Positions 16,039 to 23,445 of a stretch of DNA of 36,640 bases are shown in pieces. This DNA is from CAYOEJ01 sp964403015. Its GTDB lineage: Bacteria; Actinomycetota; Actinomycetes; Actinomycetales; Actinomycetaceae. Position 1 is the stretch's first letter. Every line of letters begins with the position of its first letter. The translations under genes were made by a program, and so were the position numbers. The notes under the pieces are model-generated. The model saw only the letters and a program-made list of their open reading frames with translations, had not been told where the DNA came from and did not search any database. Where the stretch lies: positions 1-36,640 of the forward strand of contig CAYOEJ010000017.1 of the NCBI GenBank assembly GCA_964403015.1. The letters are read 5' to 3'.

Positions 16039-17625
16039 CTAAGCTGCCCACACTTCATCCGCATTGCCAGCAAGCGACACGCCCACAACGTCCAAACCTT
16101 TCTTGAATAAGAACCCGCCGGTGTGGTGATGGATGTCGATGCTATGAGCATGAATGTATTGATGATGGTGCCAGCACAGCAGCACAAGGTTGTCGATGTC
16201 AGTCTTTCCACCGTGCTCCCATTCGAAACTATGGTGGACTTGCCCATCAGAGGGCGGTCGGTGACAGCCCGGATATCGACATGTTCTATCTCGCGCAATA
16301 ACAGCTCGAGTCTGCGCGGCAGTGGCTATTCGATGCTGCCGTCCCACATCCAACACTTCCGAATCGGAACTCAAAACTATTCTTCGCAGCTCCGACCCGC
16401 ACAAAACCGTTGCAAGTTCAGTCGGACTTATGGGAATTCCATCATCCGTATACGCCGGCTCAAGCCCGGTGAGCAAATCTTCATCGAATCCTGCCCTGAT
16501 GGTCGCAATTCTTGCCCCGATCCTTTCGCGAAGCTTCACATCCCGACTCCGACAGCTTCCGACTCGATCCACCTCATCACAACCTTCACCGAGCGGCTCA
16601 TCTAAGAATGCAACCTGGCCTACAACTTCCTCGCACATGCGAGCCTGGGCCGCACTTAGTTCGTATCCCTCGAGAGTTGCTGCTGGCACATGGACAGAAA
16701 TATGGGGACGCACTCGAGATTCCGGCTCGAGCAGACCATGATCAAGAAGGTATCTCGCCAACGCAGCCAACGCATGGGCGCGCAGCTGAGTCGGACTCAA
16801 ACGCTGAGTCTCACCATCGGACTCCCCCCGAGCGTTAAAACTACCGCCTACTTCGGAAACAGCTGGCTTATTTCCGAGAACAGGTTCGCCCCCAGAACCG
16901 AGACCACCTCCCGCGGACGGCAGCTCGCCGGCCGCGGTCCGATCAATACCCAACTGCGGCCGCGACGAAAACATCATCGTATTCAAAACCGTATTGAGCG
17001 CACTGCCAGACAAGGTGGACAACCAGCCACGAATCGCCCAACCGCCATCATCTTCCTTTATGGTCAAAGTTTCCTCGCGAAGGGCCTGTTGATGCTCGCG
17101 CTCGGCCTTTTTCGGAGCAAACCGAATCGCCCACCCCTTCAGCTTGCGCTTGAAGACATCGGCCGGAAAACGTTTTGCGAGCCCAAGAACATACCCCTCT
17201 CCATACTGCCCATCTGCTAGCTGCTCCTTCAATGCAGGTTCCCGGATTTGAATGCGGAGAAGATCCACGTGCGCGGGGCTAATCTCTGCAGCTCTCAGAG
17301 CAGCATCAAACAACGGCAGCGTGCTGAGAGTCTCGCCGCGCGCAATTGTTTTACGAACCTCCGGAGCAGGCTCCCTCGAAGTCTCGACTTCCAGTTCCAG
17401 TAGGTTTCGAGCGCCCGTCAGTTCGTGGTCGCCCTTGTCCTGCATAACAAAAAGCAAAGCACTTCGAAGGCTTTCGAGTTTTGTTCGGGCCACACCAATC
17501 TCCCGCGCCATCGCGAGGCGCTCATCTCTGGGCAGCCCGTCAAAAGAAAGCTCGGCTACCGCATCAACACTTCGCACAATCTGGCGGAGCATCTCAATTC
17601 CGCTGACCTCGCTGGCACTCATCAT
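16039..17625 (-). CDS. DUF222 / HNH endonuclease domain protein (13E12 family)
   Basis: 528 aa. The N-terminal part (about 1-370) is an alpha-helical DUF222 region with an Arg/Lys-rich centre. The C-terminal HNH nuclease-like motif reads CRYPGCHRPPSDGQVHH, then EHGGKTDIDNLVLLCWHHHQYIH, keeping two cysteines, the metal-binding histidines and the Asn. Such proteins are numerous in actinobacteria and related to the mycobacterial 13E12 repeat family; their biological role is poorly known. The open frame begins with GTG 17631, but GGAGG directly abuts that codon and lies 8 nt before ATG 17625, so I prefer 17625. A strong SOS-box-like site lies just upstream. The gene stands alone between the FAS operon and a gapped repeat region. 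No transposase or att sites are visible. Confidence 0.9.
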   Translation of the reverse strand: MMSASEVSGIEMLRQIVRSVDAVAELSFDGLPRDERLAMAREIGVARTKLESLRSALLFVMQDKGDHELTGARNLLELEVETSREPAPEVRKTIARGETLSTLPLFDAALRAAEISPAHVDLLRIQIREPALKEQLADGQYGEGYVLGLAKRFPADVFKRKLKGWAIRFAPKKAEREHQQALREETLTIKEDDGGWAIRGWLSTLSGSALNTVLNTMMFSSRPQLGIDRTAAGELPSAGGGLGSGGEPVLGNKPAVSEVGGSFNARGESDGETQRLSPTQLRAHALAALARYLLDHGLLEPESRVRPHISVHVPAATLEGYELSAAQARMCEEVVGQVAFLDEPLGEGCDEVDRVGSCRSRDVKLRERIGARIATIRAGFDEDLLTGLEPAYTDDGIPISPTELATVLCGSELRRIVLSSDSEVLDVGRQHRIATAAQTRAVIARDRTCRYPGCHRPPSDGQVHHSFEWEHGGKTDIDNLVLLCWHHHQYIHAHSIDIHHHTGGFLFKKGLDVVGVSLAGNADEVWAA

Positions 17626-17641
17626 ATTCACCCCCTCCGTT

Positions 17642-17657
17642 TAGAACGTTTGTTCGA
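17642..17657. promoter_or_regulatory. LexA (SOS) box-like palindrome upstream of the DUF222/HNH gene
   Basis: On the minus strand this reads TCGAAC-AAAC-GTTCTA, a 16-bp site that matches the actinobacterial LexA consensus (CGAAC, four bases, GTTCG/T) with one asymmetric base. It lies 17 bp upstream of the preferred ATG, where a repressor would block expression. Several 13E12-family genes of Mycobacterium tuberculosis are known members of the DNA-damage regulon, which supports the reading. Confidence 0.65.
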
Positions 17658-17752
17658 TATTCATAGCGTATCGCACCACGCACCCTTTATCAACCTTTTA
17701 AAGGTGTTGAATTTTGTTTAGTAGCGTTTGTTCACAGTTAACCCAAATGCAG

Positions 17753-17962
17753 GCCTTCTCCACAGGCAGCTTTCCGATTCGCGTCTTTGCACTACCCACA
17801 TGCCCACNNNNNNNNNNNNNNNNNNNNNNNNNNNNNNNNNNNNNNNNNNNNNNNNNNNNNNNNNNNNNNNNNNNNNNNNNNNNNNNNNNNNNNNNNNNNN
17901 NNNNNNNGCCTTCTCCACAGGCAGCTTTCCGATTCGCGTCTTTGCACTACCCACATGCCCAC
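17753..17962. other. 100-N assembly gap flanked by identical 55-bp ends
   Basis: N fills 17808-17907. The 55 bases before it (17753-17807) are repeated exactly after it (17908-17962). Exact end-overlap of this size is what is left when two contigs share a k-mer but were scaffolded instead of merged. The real sequence is probably continuous with one copy, about 155 bp shorter, unless the adjoining tandem array is longer than shown. The rest of 17658-18044 contains only this gap and the repeat array; I see no gene in it. Confidence 0.85.
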
Positions 17963-18037
17963 CACCCGCATGCTAACCACCCGCATGCTAACCACCCGCA
18001 TGCCCGCCACCCGCATGCTAACCATCCATTTGCTACC
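17948..18037. repeat. Tandem array of 15-bp units upstream of the GNAT gene
   Basis: The unit CACCCGCATGCTAAC is exact at 17963-17977, 17978-17992 and 18008-18022. A variant (CACCCGCATGCCCGC) is at 17993-18007, and diverged units lie at 17948-17962 and 18023-18037. Each core unit contains the palindrome GCATGC. The array ends 7 bp before the GNAT start and its left end coincides with the contig break, so copy number may be under-represented. Confidence 0.9.
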
Positions 18038-18044
18038 ATCGGGC

Positions 18045-18545
18045 ATGGCCACAATCATCCGCCCCGTCACCGCTCAAGACGCCGCAGGAATTCTCGCCGC
18101 ATTCCAGGCCCACGACGACATGCAGCGCCAAGGCACCGTCTCCAACATGGAGTCAGCACGCAACTACATCTCGTCAATAACGGCAGATCGCAACGCCGCG
18201 TTCGTCGCCGAGATGGACTCAACGGTGGCCGCGCTCGTCGGCATCAATGTCGATGACGAGAACCGAAGCGGATGGGTCTTCTACTGGGCACACTCAGATT
18301 TCCGCGGCAGAGGTACGACGACGACGCTCGTTCAGCACGCGTGCGACTGGGCTTTCGACGACGCCGGTTTAGAGCGCCTCGAGCTTGGCTACAGGGTCAA
18401 CAACCCGGCGTCAGCAGCTGTCGCGCGGAAAGCAGGTTTTGTCAAAGAAGGCCTCGAGCGCGCTAAATTCCTCGTCAATGGAGAACGGGTCGATGCCGTG
18501 ATGTGCAGCCGCCTCAAATCTGACCCGCCGCCGGCGAAGCGGTAG
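18045..18545 (+). CDS. GNAT-family N-acetyltransferase
   Basis: 166-aa acetyl-CoA-dependent acyltransferase. It starts MATIIRPVTAQDAAGILAAF, typical of the family. The acetyl-CoA pyrophosphate loop is FRGRGTTTTLVQHACDWAF (about residues 85-103), followed by LERLELGYRVNNPASAAVARKAGFVKEG, as in RimJ/RimL-type proteins. The substrate cannot be told from sequence. The frame is open upstream through the 15-bp repeats, but the family start and the repeat composition favour ATG 18045. No Shine-Dalgarno is seen. A TACCAT hexamer ends 5 nt before the ATG, so a leaderless transcript is possible. It converges on the response regulator gene, leaving 49 bp without an obvious terminator. Confidence 0.85.
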   Translation: MATIIRPVTAQDAAGILAAFQAHDDMQRQGTVSNMESARNYISSITADRNAAFVAEMDSTVAALVGINVDDENRSGWVFYWAHSDFRGRGTTTTLVQHACDWAFDDAGLERLELGYRVNNPASAAVARKAGFVKEGLERAKFLVNGERVDAVMCSRLKSDPPPAKR

Positions 18546-18594
18546 CACCTCAGAAGCCCGCCACCAGAAGCCACCAGCAGCCTATAAGCCCCGC

Positions 18595-19263
18595 CTATTC
18601 AATCCCCCGCGCGGCCGCCCAGCGCGAAAGCTCGTGCCGGTTCGAAAGCTGCAACTTTCGTAGAACTGCAGACACATGCGTCTCGACGGTCTTGATCGAA
18701 ATGAACAGTTCGGTTGCCGTTTCCCGATAGGTGTAGCCACGGGCGATTAGCCGCATGACTTCCTGCTCGCGCTCCGACAGCCGGTCCAATTCCTCATCGC
18801 GTTCGGCGACATCGCCAGCACCAACACCAAAAGCATCCAGCACGAACCCCGCAAGTCGCGGCGAAAAGGCCGCATCGCCCGAGGCTACACGCCGAATCGC
18901 TTCGATGAGCTCACCAGCGCTCACCGCCTTGGTCACGTAGCCGCGAGCGCCTGCGCGAATAACGGAGACGACGTCCTCGGCCGCATCGGAAACTGAGAGT
19001 GCAAGGAAGCGTGTGGGAACACCGGTGGCGAGCACACGTCGTGCCACCTCTGCCCCGCCTCCCCCATCGCCACCGGGCAAGTGAACGTCGAGCAAGACGA
19101 CGTCGGAGGCTACTGTACTGAGCAGAGCCACGGCGTCGTCAACATTGGCCGCTTCCCCCACCACGCGGATGCCCGTCACGTCAGCCAATTGCGAGGCGAC
19201 GCCGGCTCGAACAAGATCGTGATCGTCAACGATAAAGACCCGCAAATCAGCCTGATCAGTCAT
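18595..19263 (-). CDS. LuxR-family (NarL-type) response regulator
   Basis: 222-aa transcription factor. The receiver domain (about 6-125) begins RVFIVDDHDLVRAGV and has the phosphoacceptor Asp59 in VVLLDVHLPGGDG, with the conserved Lys in GYVTKAVSAGELIEAI. The C-terminal LuxR helix-turn-helix reads LSEREQEVMRLIARGYTYRETATELFISIKTVETHVSAVLRKL. ATG 19263 is preceded by AGGGGAG at good spacing and overlaps the kinase stop by 8 nt; the open frame upstream lies inside the kinase gene and is not used. The overlap pairs it with the PspC-domain kinase. The likely target is the inverted repeat in front of the kinase and the divergent PspC gene (inference). The layout resembles Streptomyces MacRS-like systems that respond to envelope stress. 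Confidence 0.94.
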   Translation of the reverse strand: MTDQADLRVFIVDDHDLVRAGVASQLADVTGIRVVGEAANVDDAVALLSTVASDVVLLDVHLPGGDGGGGAEVARRVLATGVPTRFLALSVSDAAEDVVSVIRAGARGYVTKAVSAGELIEAIRRVASGDAAFSPRLAGFVLDAFGVGAGDVAERDEELDRLSEREQEVMRLIARGYTYRETATELFISIKTVETHVSAVLRKLQLSNRHELSRWAAARGIE

Positions 19264-20488
19264 GTCGCTGCTCCCCTTCAATACGCATGTGAACCTCAGT
19301 GCCACCGGTAGCAAGCGGGCTTCGTATAAGCACGCTGCCGCCAACCGTCTCGAGACGTCCGCGGATGGAGTCGCGGATTCCGGCGCGGTCGTCCGGAACT
19401 GCGTCCTGATCAAAGCCCTCCCCGCGGTCGCGAACGAACACATTGCAGCACTCCTCTCCCAACTCGGCGTAAAGCGACACGCGATCGCTTCCCCCGTGCT
19501 TACACGCATTCGTGAGCGCCTCCCGCGTCGCACCAACGAGCGCCCGCGAGGCAATCGAGGGCACCATGTCTCCCGTGATTACCGCATCGATCTCCGTCCG
19601 GAAGAGCTCCTCAATCTCTGCTGCACCAGCCCGCAGCTGCTCCGCAACCGAACCGCCTTCCTCGCTACGATCTGAATAGAGGTACTTCCGCAGGTCCCTC
19701 TCCTGCGCACGCGCAAGTGAAGCGACCTCTTCCGGTTCATGTGCACGCGAACGGATGAGCGCGAGCGTTTGGAGTACAGAATCGTGAAGATGCGCCGCAA
19801 TATTGGCGCGCTCTGCTTCCCTAATGCGCGCCTCCTGTTCCTCTTGTAGACGAGTGCGGTTCTGAACGAGGACCGGCACCAGCACGAGCGCAAGGACTCC
19901 GAGCACTATCATGCCCGTCATTACTCCCGAGAACGCCGTACTCCAGCCCAGTTGTGCCGCCGCGAGTCCCAGCGCACCCAGGGCGGCGATAAATCCACCG
20001 GTCACGGTCAGCCCAACCGACGCATTCTCCCCCTCAAGCGGATGCGACCAAGCGATTCCGGCTCCAGCCAGGATCACCAAGATAGGGATGAGATTCGCTC
20101 CCGTGCGTCTCCCAACCCCCAGAACCATGAAGAACAGTGCAAGGCCTGCGAGCGCGAGGATGATGGCGATTGTGATCAGTGGGCGGCGCTCACCGCGCCG
20201 ATTGGCCCGAACCGCTTCCTCACGCTCCGCCAACGTTGGAGCCACCCTCGACCGAGCGGCGTCGGCCTTCGCCTCCCGCGGGATCGCCACCGCCAGCACG
20301 AGGTACGTCACGAGGCCCAGCCCAAGGAGCAGTGCAGCACCAGCAAAGCCCGCTCGCCACACCCGCACGTCCCCACCGAGATGCATGCTGAGTCCTCGCG
20401 CGACACCGGCAAAGACACGCGGTTCGCGGCGCACAAGCTCCGGCCGTTCAACAGCTTGCGGAGCGCGGAGATGAGCATAAGTGGTCAT
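19256..20488 (-). CDS. PspC-domain sensor histidine kinase
   Basis: 410-aa membrane kinase. Residues about 15-75 form a PspC domain (RREPRVFAGVARGLSMHLGG, then a hydrophobic helix ending AVAIPREAKAD). Several more membrane helices follow at about 100-205. A short coiled region leads to the dimerisation/phosphoacceptor helix NIAAHLHDSVLQTLALI, with His235 as the likely phosphorylated residue, and to a HATPase domain with REALTNACKHGG (N box), VRDRGEGFD and RAGIRDSIRGRLETVGG (G boxes). There is no extracellular sensor domain, so the signal is probably read in the membrane. It is co-translated with the response regulator and divergent from a second PspC protein, which may modulate it as LiaF/PspC proteins do elsewhere. 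Confidence 0.93.
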   Translation of the reverse strand: MTTYAHLRAPQAVERPELVRREPRVFAGVARGLSMHLGGDVRVWRAGFAGAALLLGLGLVTYLVLAVAIPREAKADAARSRVAPTLAEREEAVRANRRGERRPLITIAIILALAGLALFFMVLGVGRRTGANLIPILVILAGAGIAWSHPLEGENASVGLTVTGGFIAALGALGLAAAQLGWSTAFSGVMTGMIVLGVLALVLVPVLVQNRTRLQEEQEARIREAERANIAAHLHDSVLQTLALIRSRAHEPEEVASLARAQERDLRKYLYSDRSEEGGSVAEQLRAGAAEIEELFRTEIDAVITGDMVPSIASRALVGATREALTNACKHGGSDRVSLYAELGEECCNVFVRDRGEGFDQDAVPDDRAGIRDSIRGRLETVGGSVLIRSPLATGGTEVHMRIEGEQRHD

Positions 20489-20522
20489 GGCACTATCTTC
20501 ACACGCACCCCCAGCCTTACCT

Positions 20523-20557
20523 ACCCTGATAACGAAAGATCAGGGTTCAATCAGGGT
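20523..20557. promoter_or_regulatory. Inverted repeat plus third half-site between kinase and PspC genes
   Basis: ACCCTGAT (20523-20530) and ATCAGGGT (20539-20546) are perfect inverted arms separated by 8 bp. A third copy, ATCAGGGT (20550-20557), follows 11 bp after the second, one helical turn. The array is in the middle of the 113-bp divergent promoter region, the natural place for the LuxR-type regulator to control both transcripts. The binder is inferred. Confidence 0.6.
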
Positions 20558-20601
20558 GTTACCTCATGTTGCTTTGCGCATCCATGAGCAAGGCTTAAGA
20601 C

Positions 20602-22247
20602 ATGCACATATTTGACAAGCTTCGCAGCCAGCCTCTGCGCCGAACCGGAGACGGCCTGATCGCCGGCATTTGCTCCGGCCTTGGCCATCGCTGGGGAATC
20701 TCACCTATCCTCGTTCGACTTCTCGCTGTTATCGGCGTGTTCTTCGCCGGTCTCGTTGTTCTTGCCTACGGAGTTGCGTGGCTCTTACTTCCTCGCGACG
20801 ACGACGGTGAGATCGTTCTTGAAGACGCCGTTGCGGGCCACCTCACCGGAGCCCTCGCTGGCGCAACTGCCACTTTGGTGGTGGGAACGTGGGCGGTCGT
20901 GGAGTCGCTCAGCCACACCCACATTTTCTTTAGCTCTTTCTTTATTCTGGCCGCAATCGTCGTTGGCGTCATCGCACTCNNNNNNNNNNNNNNNNNNNNN
21001 NNNNNNNNNNNNNNNNNNNNNNNNNNNNNNNNNNNNNNNNNNNNNNNNNNNNNNNNNNNNNNNNNNNNNNNNNNNNNNNTTTCTTTAGCTCTTTCTTTAT
21101 TCTGGCCGCAATCGTCGTTGGCGTCATCGCACTCGTCGTGGTGCTACTGCGCCGCCGTGACTCACGGGAAGCCCGCGCCGCCTATAATCCTGCCCCTTAT
21201 TCTCACAGCGGTTTTCTCGTGGACGACGCCGATTCAACAGCTCCGAATGCAACCTCCGCGCCCCTCAGCGCACCCAAGCCCACCAAGGCTCCAAGTCGCC
21301 CCCGGCGCCCCAAGGCTCCTGCCATTTCGGGCAGGTACATCCTTGGCACGATTGCCATAGCGCTGGTCGCCACGGCTGTCGTGATCCTCATTGCGGGCAA
21401 TACTCCAGGCGGTATCCTCGCCGCAAGTGGTGCTTTCCTTGGTGTCATAGGTGCAGCAATGGTCATCGCAGGAATCGCTGGTAGGCGCGCGACGTGGCTG
21501 ACCACGCTGGCCGCGCTGGTTTCACTTCCCGTCGCTGCACTGGCCGCCATGGGACTTTTAATCCCCACGAAGGTTCTCACGTCCGAGAACGTGCCCTTCG
21601 TACTCGAGGGCTCCTCGCAGCACCTGACATCTTTTATCGACGCACGCACAACCGAGGTTTCCGATATCGACGACGGCACCACAGTTGTTAGTGCCTTCAG
21701 CGACACGAGGTACTTTGTTTCTCCCGACGACGCGGTCGTATTAACCTTCAGCGGAACCGGAAACGTCATGCTCCAAGATTTTGGGGGCTGGAAGGTCGAA
21801 CGAAATGGAGCAAGCTCGACCAGCGCAACTCCACACCTTCGAGATTCAAGTATCGATCCTCTCCCTGCAGATGAACCGGTGGATCCCGATGACGCCGTAG
21901 TTTTCCGTGACGACCCCGCAGGAGATTACATGCTGTTTGACGACACCGTCACGCTGCGAAGTCCCGCCGCACAGGAGAACCCGTCCGAGGCGAAGCACGT
22001 CAAGGTCGAATTTGGTTTTGGTAGCTCGCGAGTGCGGGTGGTCCCTCCGCAAGACATGTCCGACGGCGAATGGCTTGCCCGCGAGCTTGGCTACGAAGTT
22101 TTGGGCGACGACGACGTCGAGGGCGACAGCAGCGCTGACGGTAGCGACAGGTCCGACGCTAATTCCAGGCCGACCGCTCCGTTAGATATCACAGATCAAA
22201 ACGCGGATGAAACAGATCAAAACTCAGTAGCCACGGAGGAAAACTAA
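20602..22247 (+). CDS. PspC-domain membrane protein (interrupted by an assembly gap)
   Basis: The N-terminal part begins MHIFDKLRSQPLRRTGDGLIAGICSG, a PspC domain with its hydrophobic helix and LLLPRDDDGEIV, followed by two more membrane helices. Sequence then stops in 100 N (20980-21079) and resumes with the same 55 bases. Collapsing the duplicate keeps one frame, IVVGVIAL-VVVLLRRRDSRE, and gives about 496 aa. After the gap comes a Pro/Ala-rich linker, four predicted membrane helices (about 225-330 of the joined protein) and a C-terminal region with FSDTRYFVSPDDAVVLTFSGTGNVMLQDF and an acidic tail. That region may be a LiaF-like beta-rich domain (weak). A SD-like AAGG lies 8 nt before the ATG. 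It is probably the partner or sensor of the divergent two-component system. Confidence 0.85.
20925..21134. other. 100-N assembly gap flanked by identical 55-bp ends, inside the PspC gene
   Basis: N fills 20980-21079. Bases 20925-20979 are repeated exactly at 21080-21134. As at 17808, the overlap is 55 bp. Merging the two copies restores an uninterrupted reading frame, which is strong evidence that no sequence is missing. Confidence 0.9.
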
Positions 22248-22438
22248 TGCGTACATCTACTTTTATTGGCGGACTTCTGGTGACAATTGTCGGCCTGATC
22301 GCGGTGCTTCGCGGATTCGGGACCGAGTTCGAACTCCCGTTGCTCGCTGTCATCGTCCTGCTGGCTTTCGCCATCGGCTTTGCGGTCGCAGCATTCACGC
22401 CACGACGCACGCCGGAACCGCTCCCGCCTAATCTCTGA
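22247..22438 (+). CDS. Small two-helix membrane protein in the PspC operon
   Basis: A 63-aa protein that is mostly hydrophobic. Two membrane helices (TFIGGLLVTIVGLIAVLRGF and LPLLAVIVLLAFAIGFAVAAF) are joined by a short acidic loop, with a Pro-rich tail. The start overlaps the PspC stop as TAATG, with GGAGGA upstream, so the two are translationally coupled. No family was recognised. Its position suggests an accessory membrane component of the PspC signalling module. Its 3' end overlaps the convergent TM2 gene by 11 nt. Confidence 0.75.
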   Translation: MRTSTFIGGLLVTIVGLIAVLRGFGTEFELPLLAVIVLLAFAIGFAVAAFTPRRTPEPLPPNL

Positions 22439-23270
22439 GCGGCTTGCCCTCTCCGTCGAGCGACCATCGAGGATCACTCTTTTTATTCACATAATTAGCG
22501 CCTTCATAGATCGCCCATGCCCAACTGAGTGGCGAAAGAAAGCCCAGCGAAAAGATTGAGATGAAAAGCTGCGTCAAGGCTCTAGATACGTAACCTAGGT
22601 AAAAGTTATGCATGCCAAAAGGGCCGAAAAGCAAAGCGAGGATCATTGCTATCGATCTAGATCGTGCTGCCATGTAGTGCGGTTGGACCGGCTCGCCGGG
22701 CGCCTGGTGTGGAGAGGTAAACCTCGCGTCATAGACCGAGGTTGCATAGGGCTGCGGCTGGTTCGCAGGAGAAGCCGTCCCAGTGTTCGCCTGACCAGTC
22801 ATGTGCTGGCCCGTATTCGCCTGATCGGTCACCGACCCGTGCCCACGCGCATCTGCAATTTGGCGGATGACGCGATACCCGTTTGGTAAGTTGAGGCCGC
22901 CCTTCTTTAGAATCTCAGCGATATGAGGCGAGCTCCCCCGGATGGCATCCGTGAAACTCATTCGTGAGGGACCGGATCCGCCATCAGATTGCGAGCTGTG
23001 AGGAGCTTGCGAGCCGTAAGAAGTGTGCTGCCCCGCACCATAGTGCGGCCCGGGCTGCGACGAGGAAGATGAATGCGCCGGAGGCTGAACCCGATCAACA
23101 CGATCGGTTCCGTATCCGGACAGGCCGCGCGAGCCTCGCTGCGATTGATCCTTGGTGCGTTGGCGCGAGAAAAAATTCGACAGGCGGTTCCCGCCGTCGC
23201 CAGAAGACCATGCTGAGCCAGTGGTGTTCCTATGACCGCCTTCAAAGGGTCCGAAAGACTGAGAGGACAC
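22428..23270 (-). CDS. TM2-domain protein with long low-complexity N-terminus
   Basis: 280 aa. The C-terminal part (about 195-270) is a TM2 domain: basic RSRSIAMILALLFGPFGMHNFYLGY, a turn, then a second helix with FSLGFLSPLSWAWAIYEG. Before it lie about 90 residues rich in Ser, Gly, Gln and His, a compact predicted helical segment (SFTDAIRGSSPHIAEILKKGG, then LPNGYRVIRQIAD) and a Gln/Thr/Asn-rich stretch with the repeat TGQANTG. I chose GTG 23270 because AAGGAG lies 6 nt before it; GTG 23294 is an alternative. The function of TM2 proteins is generally unknown. It is transcribed toward the PspC operon; a relation to it is not shown. Confidence 0.8.
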   Translation of the reverse strand: MSSQSFGPFEGGHRNTTGSAWSSGDGGNRLSNFFSRQRTKDQSQRGSRGLSGYGTDRVDRVQPPAHSSSSSQPGPHYGAGQHTSYGSQAPHSSQSDGGSGPSRMSFTDAIRGSSPHIAEILKKGGLNLPNGYRVIRQIADARGHGSVTDQANTGQHMTGQANTGTASPANQPQPYATSVYDARFTSPHQAPGEPVQPHYMAARSRSIAMILALLFGPFGMHNFYLGYVSRALTQLFISIFSLGFLSPLSWAWAIYEGANYVNKKSDPRWSLDGEGKPLRD

Positions 23271-23373
23271 CAATAACTCCTTCACGGTGATCACGTGCTT
23301 CGCTCAGGTTAGGCCAACGAACGACCACAGAGCTCGTGCCTTACGAGACCCAAGCCTACGCGATGGGTGCAAA

Positions 23374-23404
23374 AGAGTGCGGCACCGAATCCGGGCCGCA
23401 CTCT
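23374..23404 (-). terminator. Intrinsic terminator after mdh
   Basis: The arms AGAGTGCGGC (23374-23383) and GCCGCACTCT (23395-23404) form a perfect 10-bp stem with an 11-nt loop. On the minus strand the stem is followed by TTTT (23371-23374). It lies 41 bp past the mdh stop, before the TM2 gene. Confidence 0.8.
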
Positions 23405-23445
23405 CCTGTCTTAGCTAGATCATCGCGTCAAGGGAAGAAATAACG

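Noticed and set aside
17948..18037. CRISPR array
   Set aside because: The units are adjacent 15-mers without spacers and no cas genes are present; it is a simple tandem repeat.
17787..18044. Extended N-terminus of the GNAT protein through the repeats and the gap
   Set aside because: The frame is open only because the 15-bp units and the N run lack stops. The peptide (TTRMLTTRML...) is repetitive, and the GNAT family starts at MATIIRP.
16039..18045. Mobile element or intron carrying the HNH gene
   Set aside because: No terminal inverted repeats, target duplications, tRNA or recombinase are visible around it. DUF222-HNH genes are usually stand-alone chromosomal genes.
18595..19554. Longer response regulator starting at 19554
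   Set aside because: The extra 97 residues overlap the kinase gene in another frame and lack receiver-domain similarity. ATG 19263 has a proper ribosome binding site.
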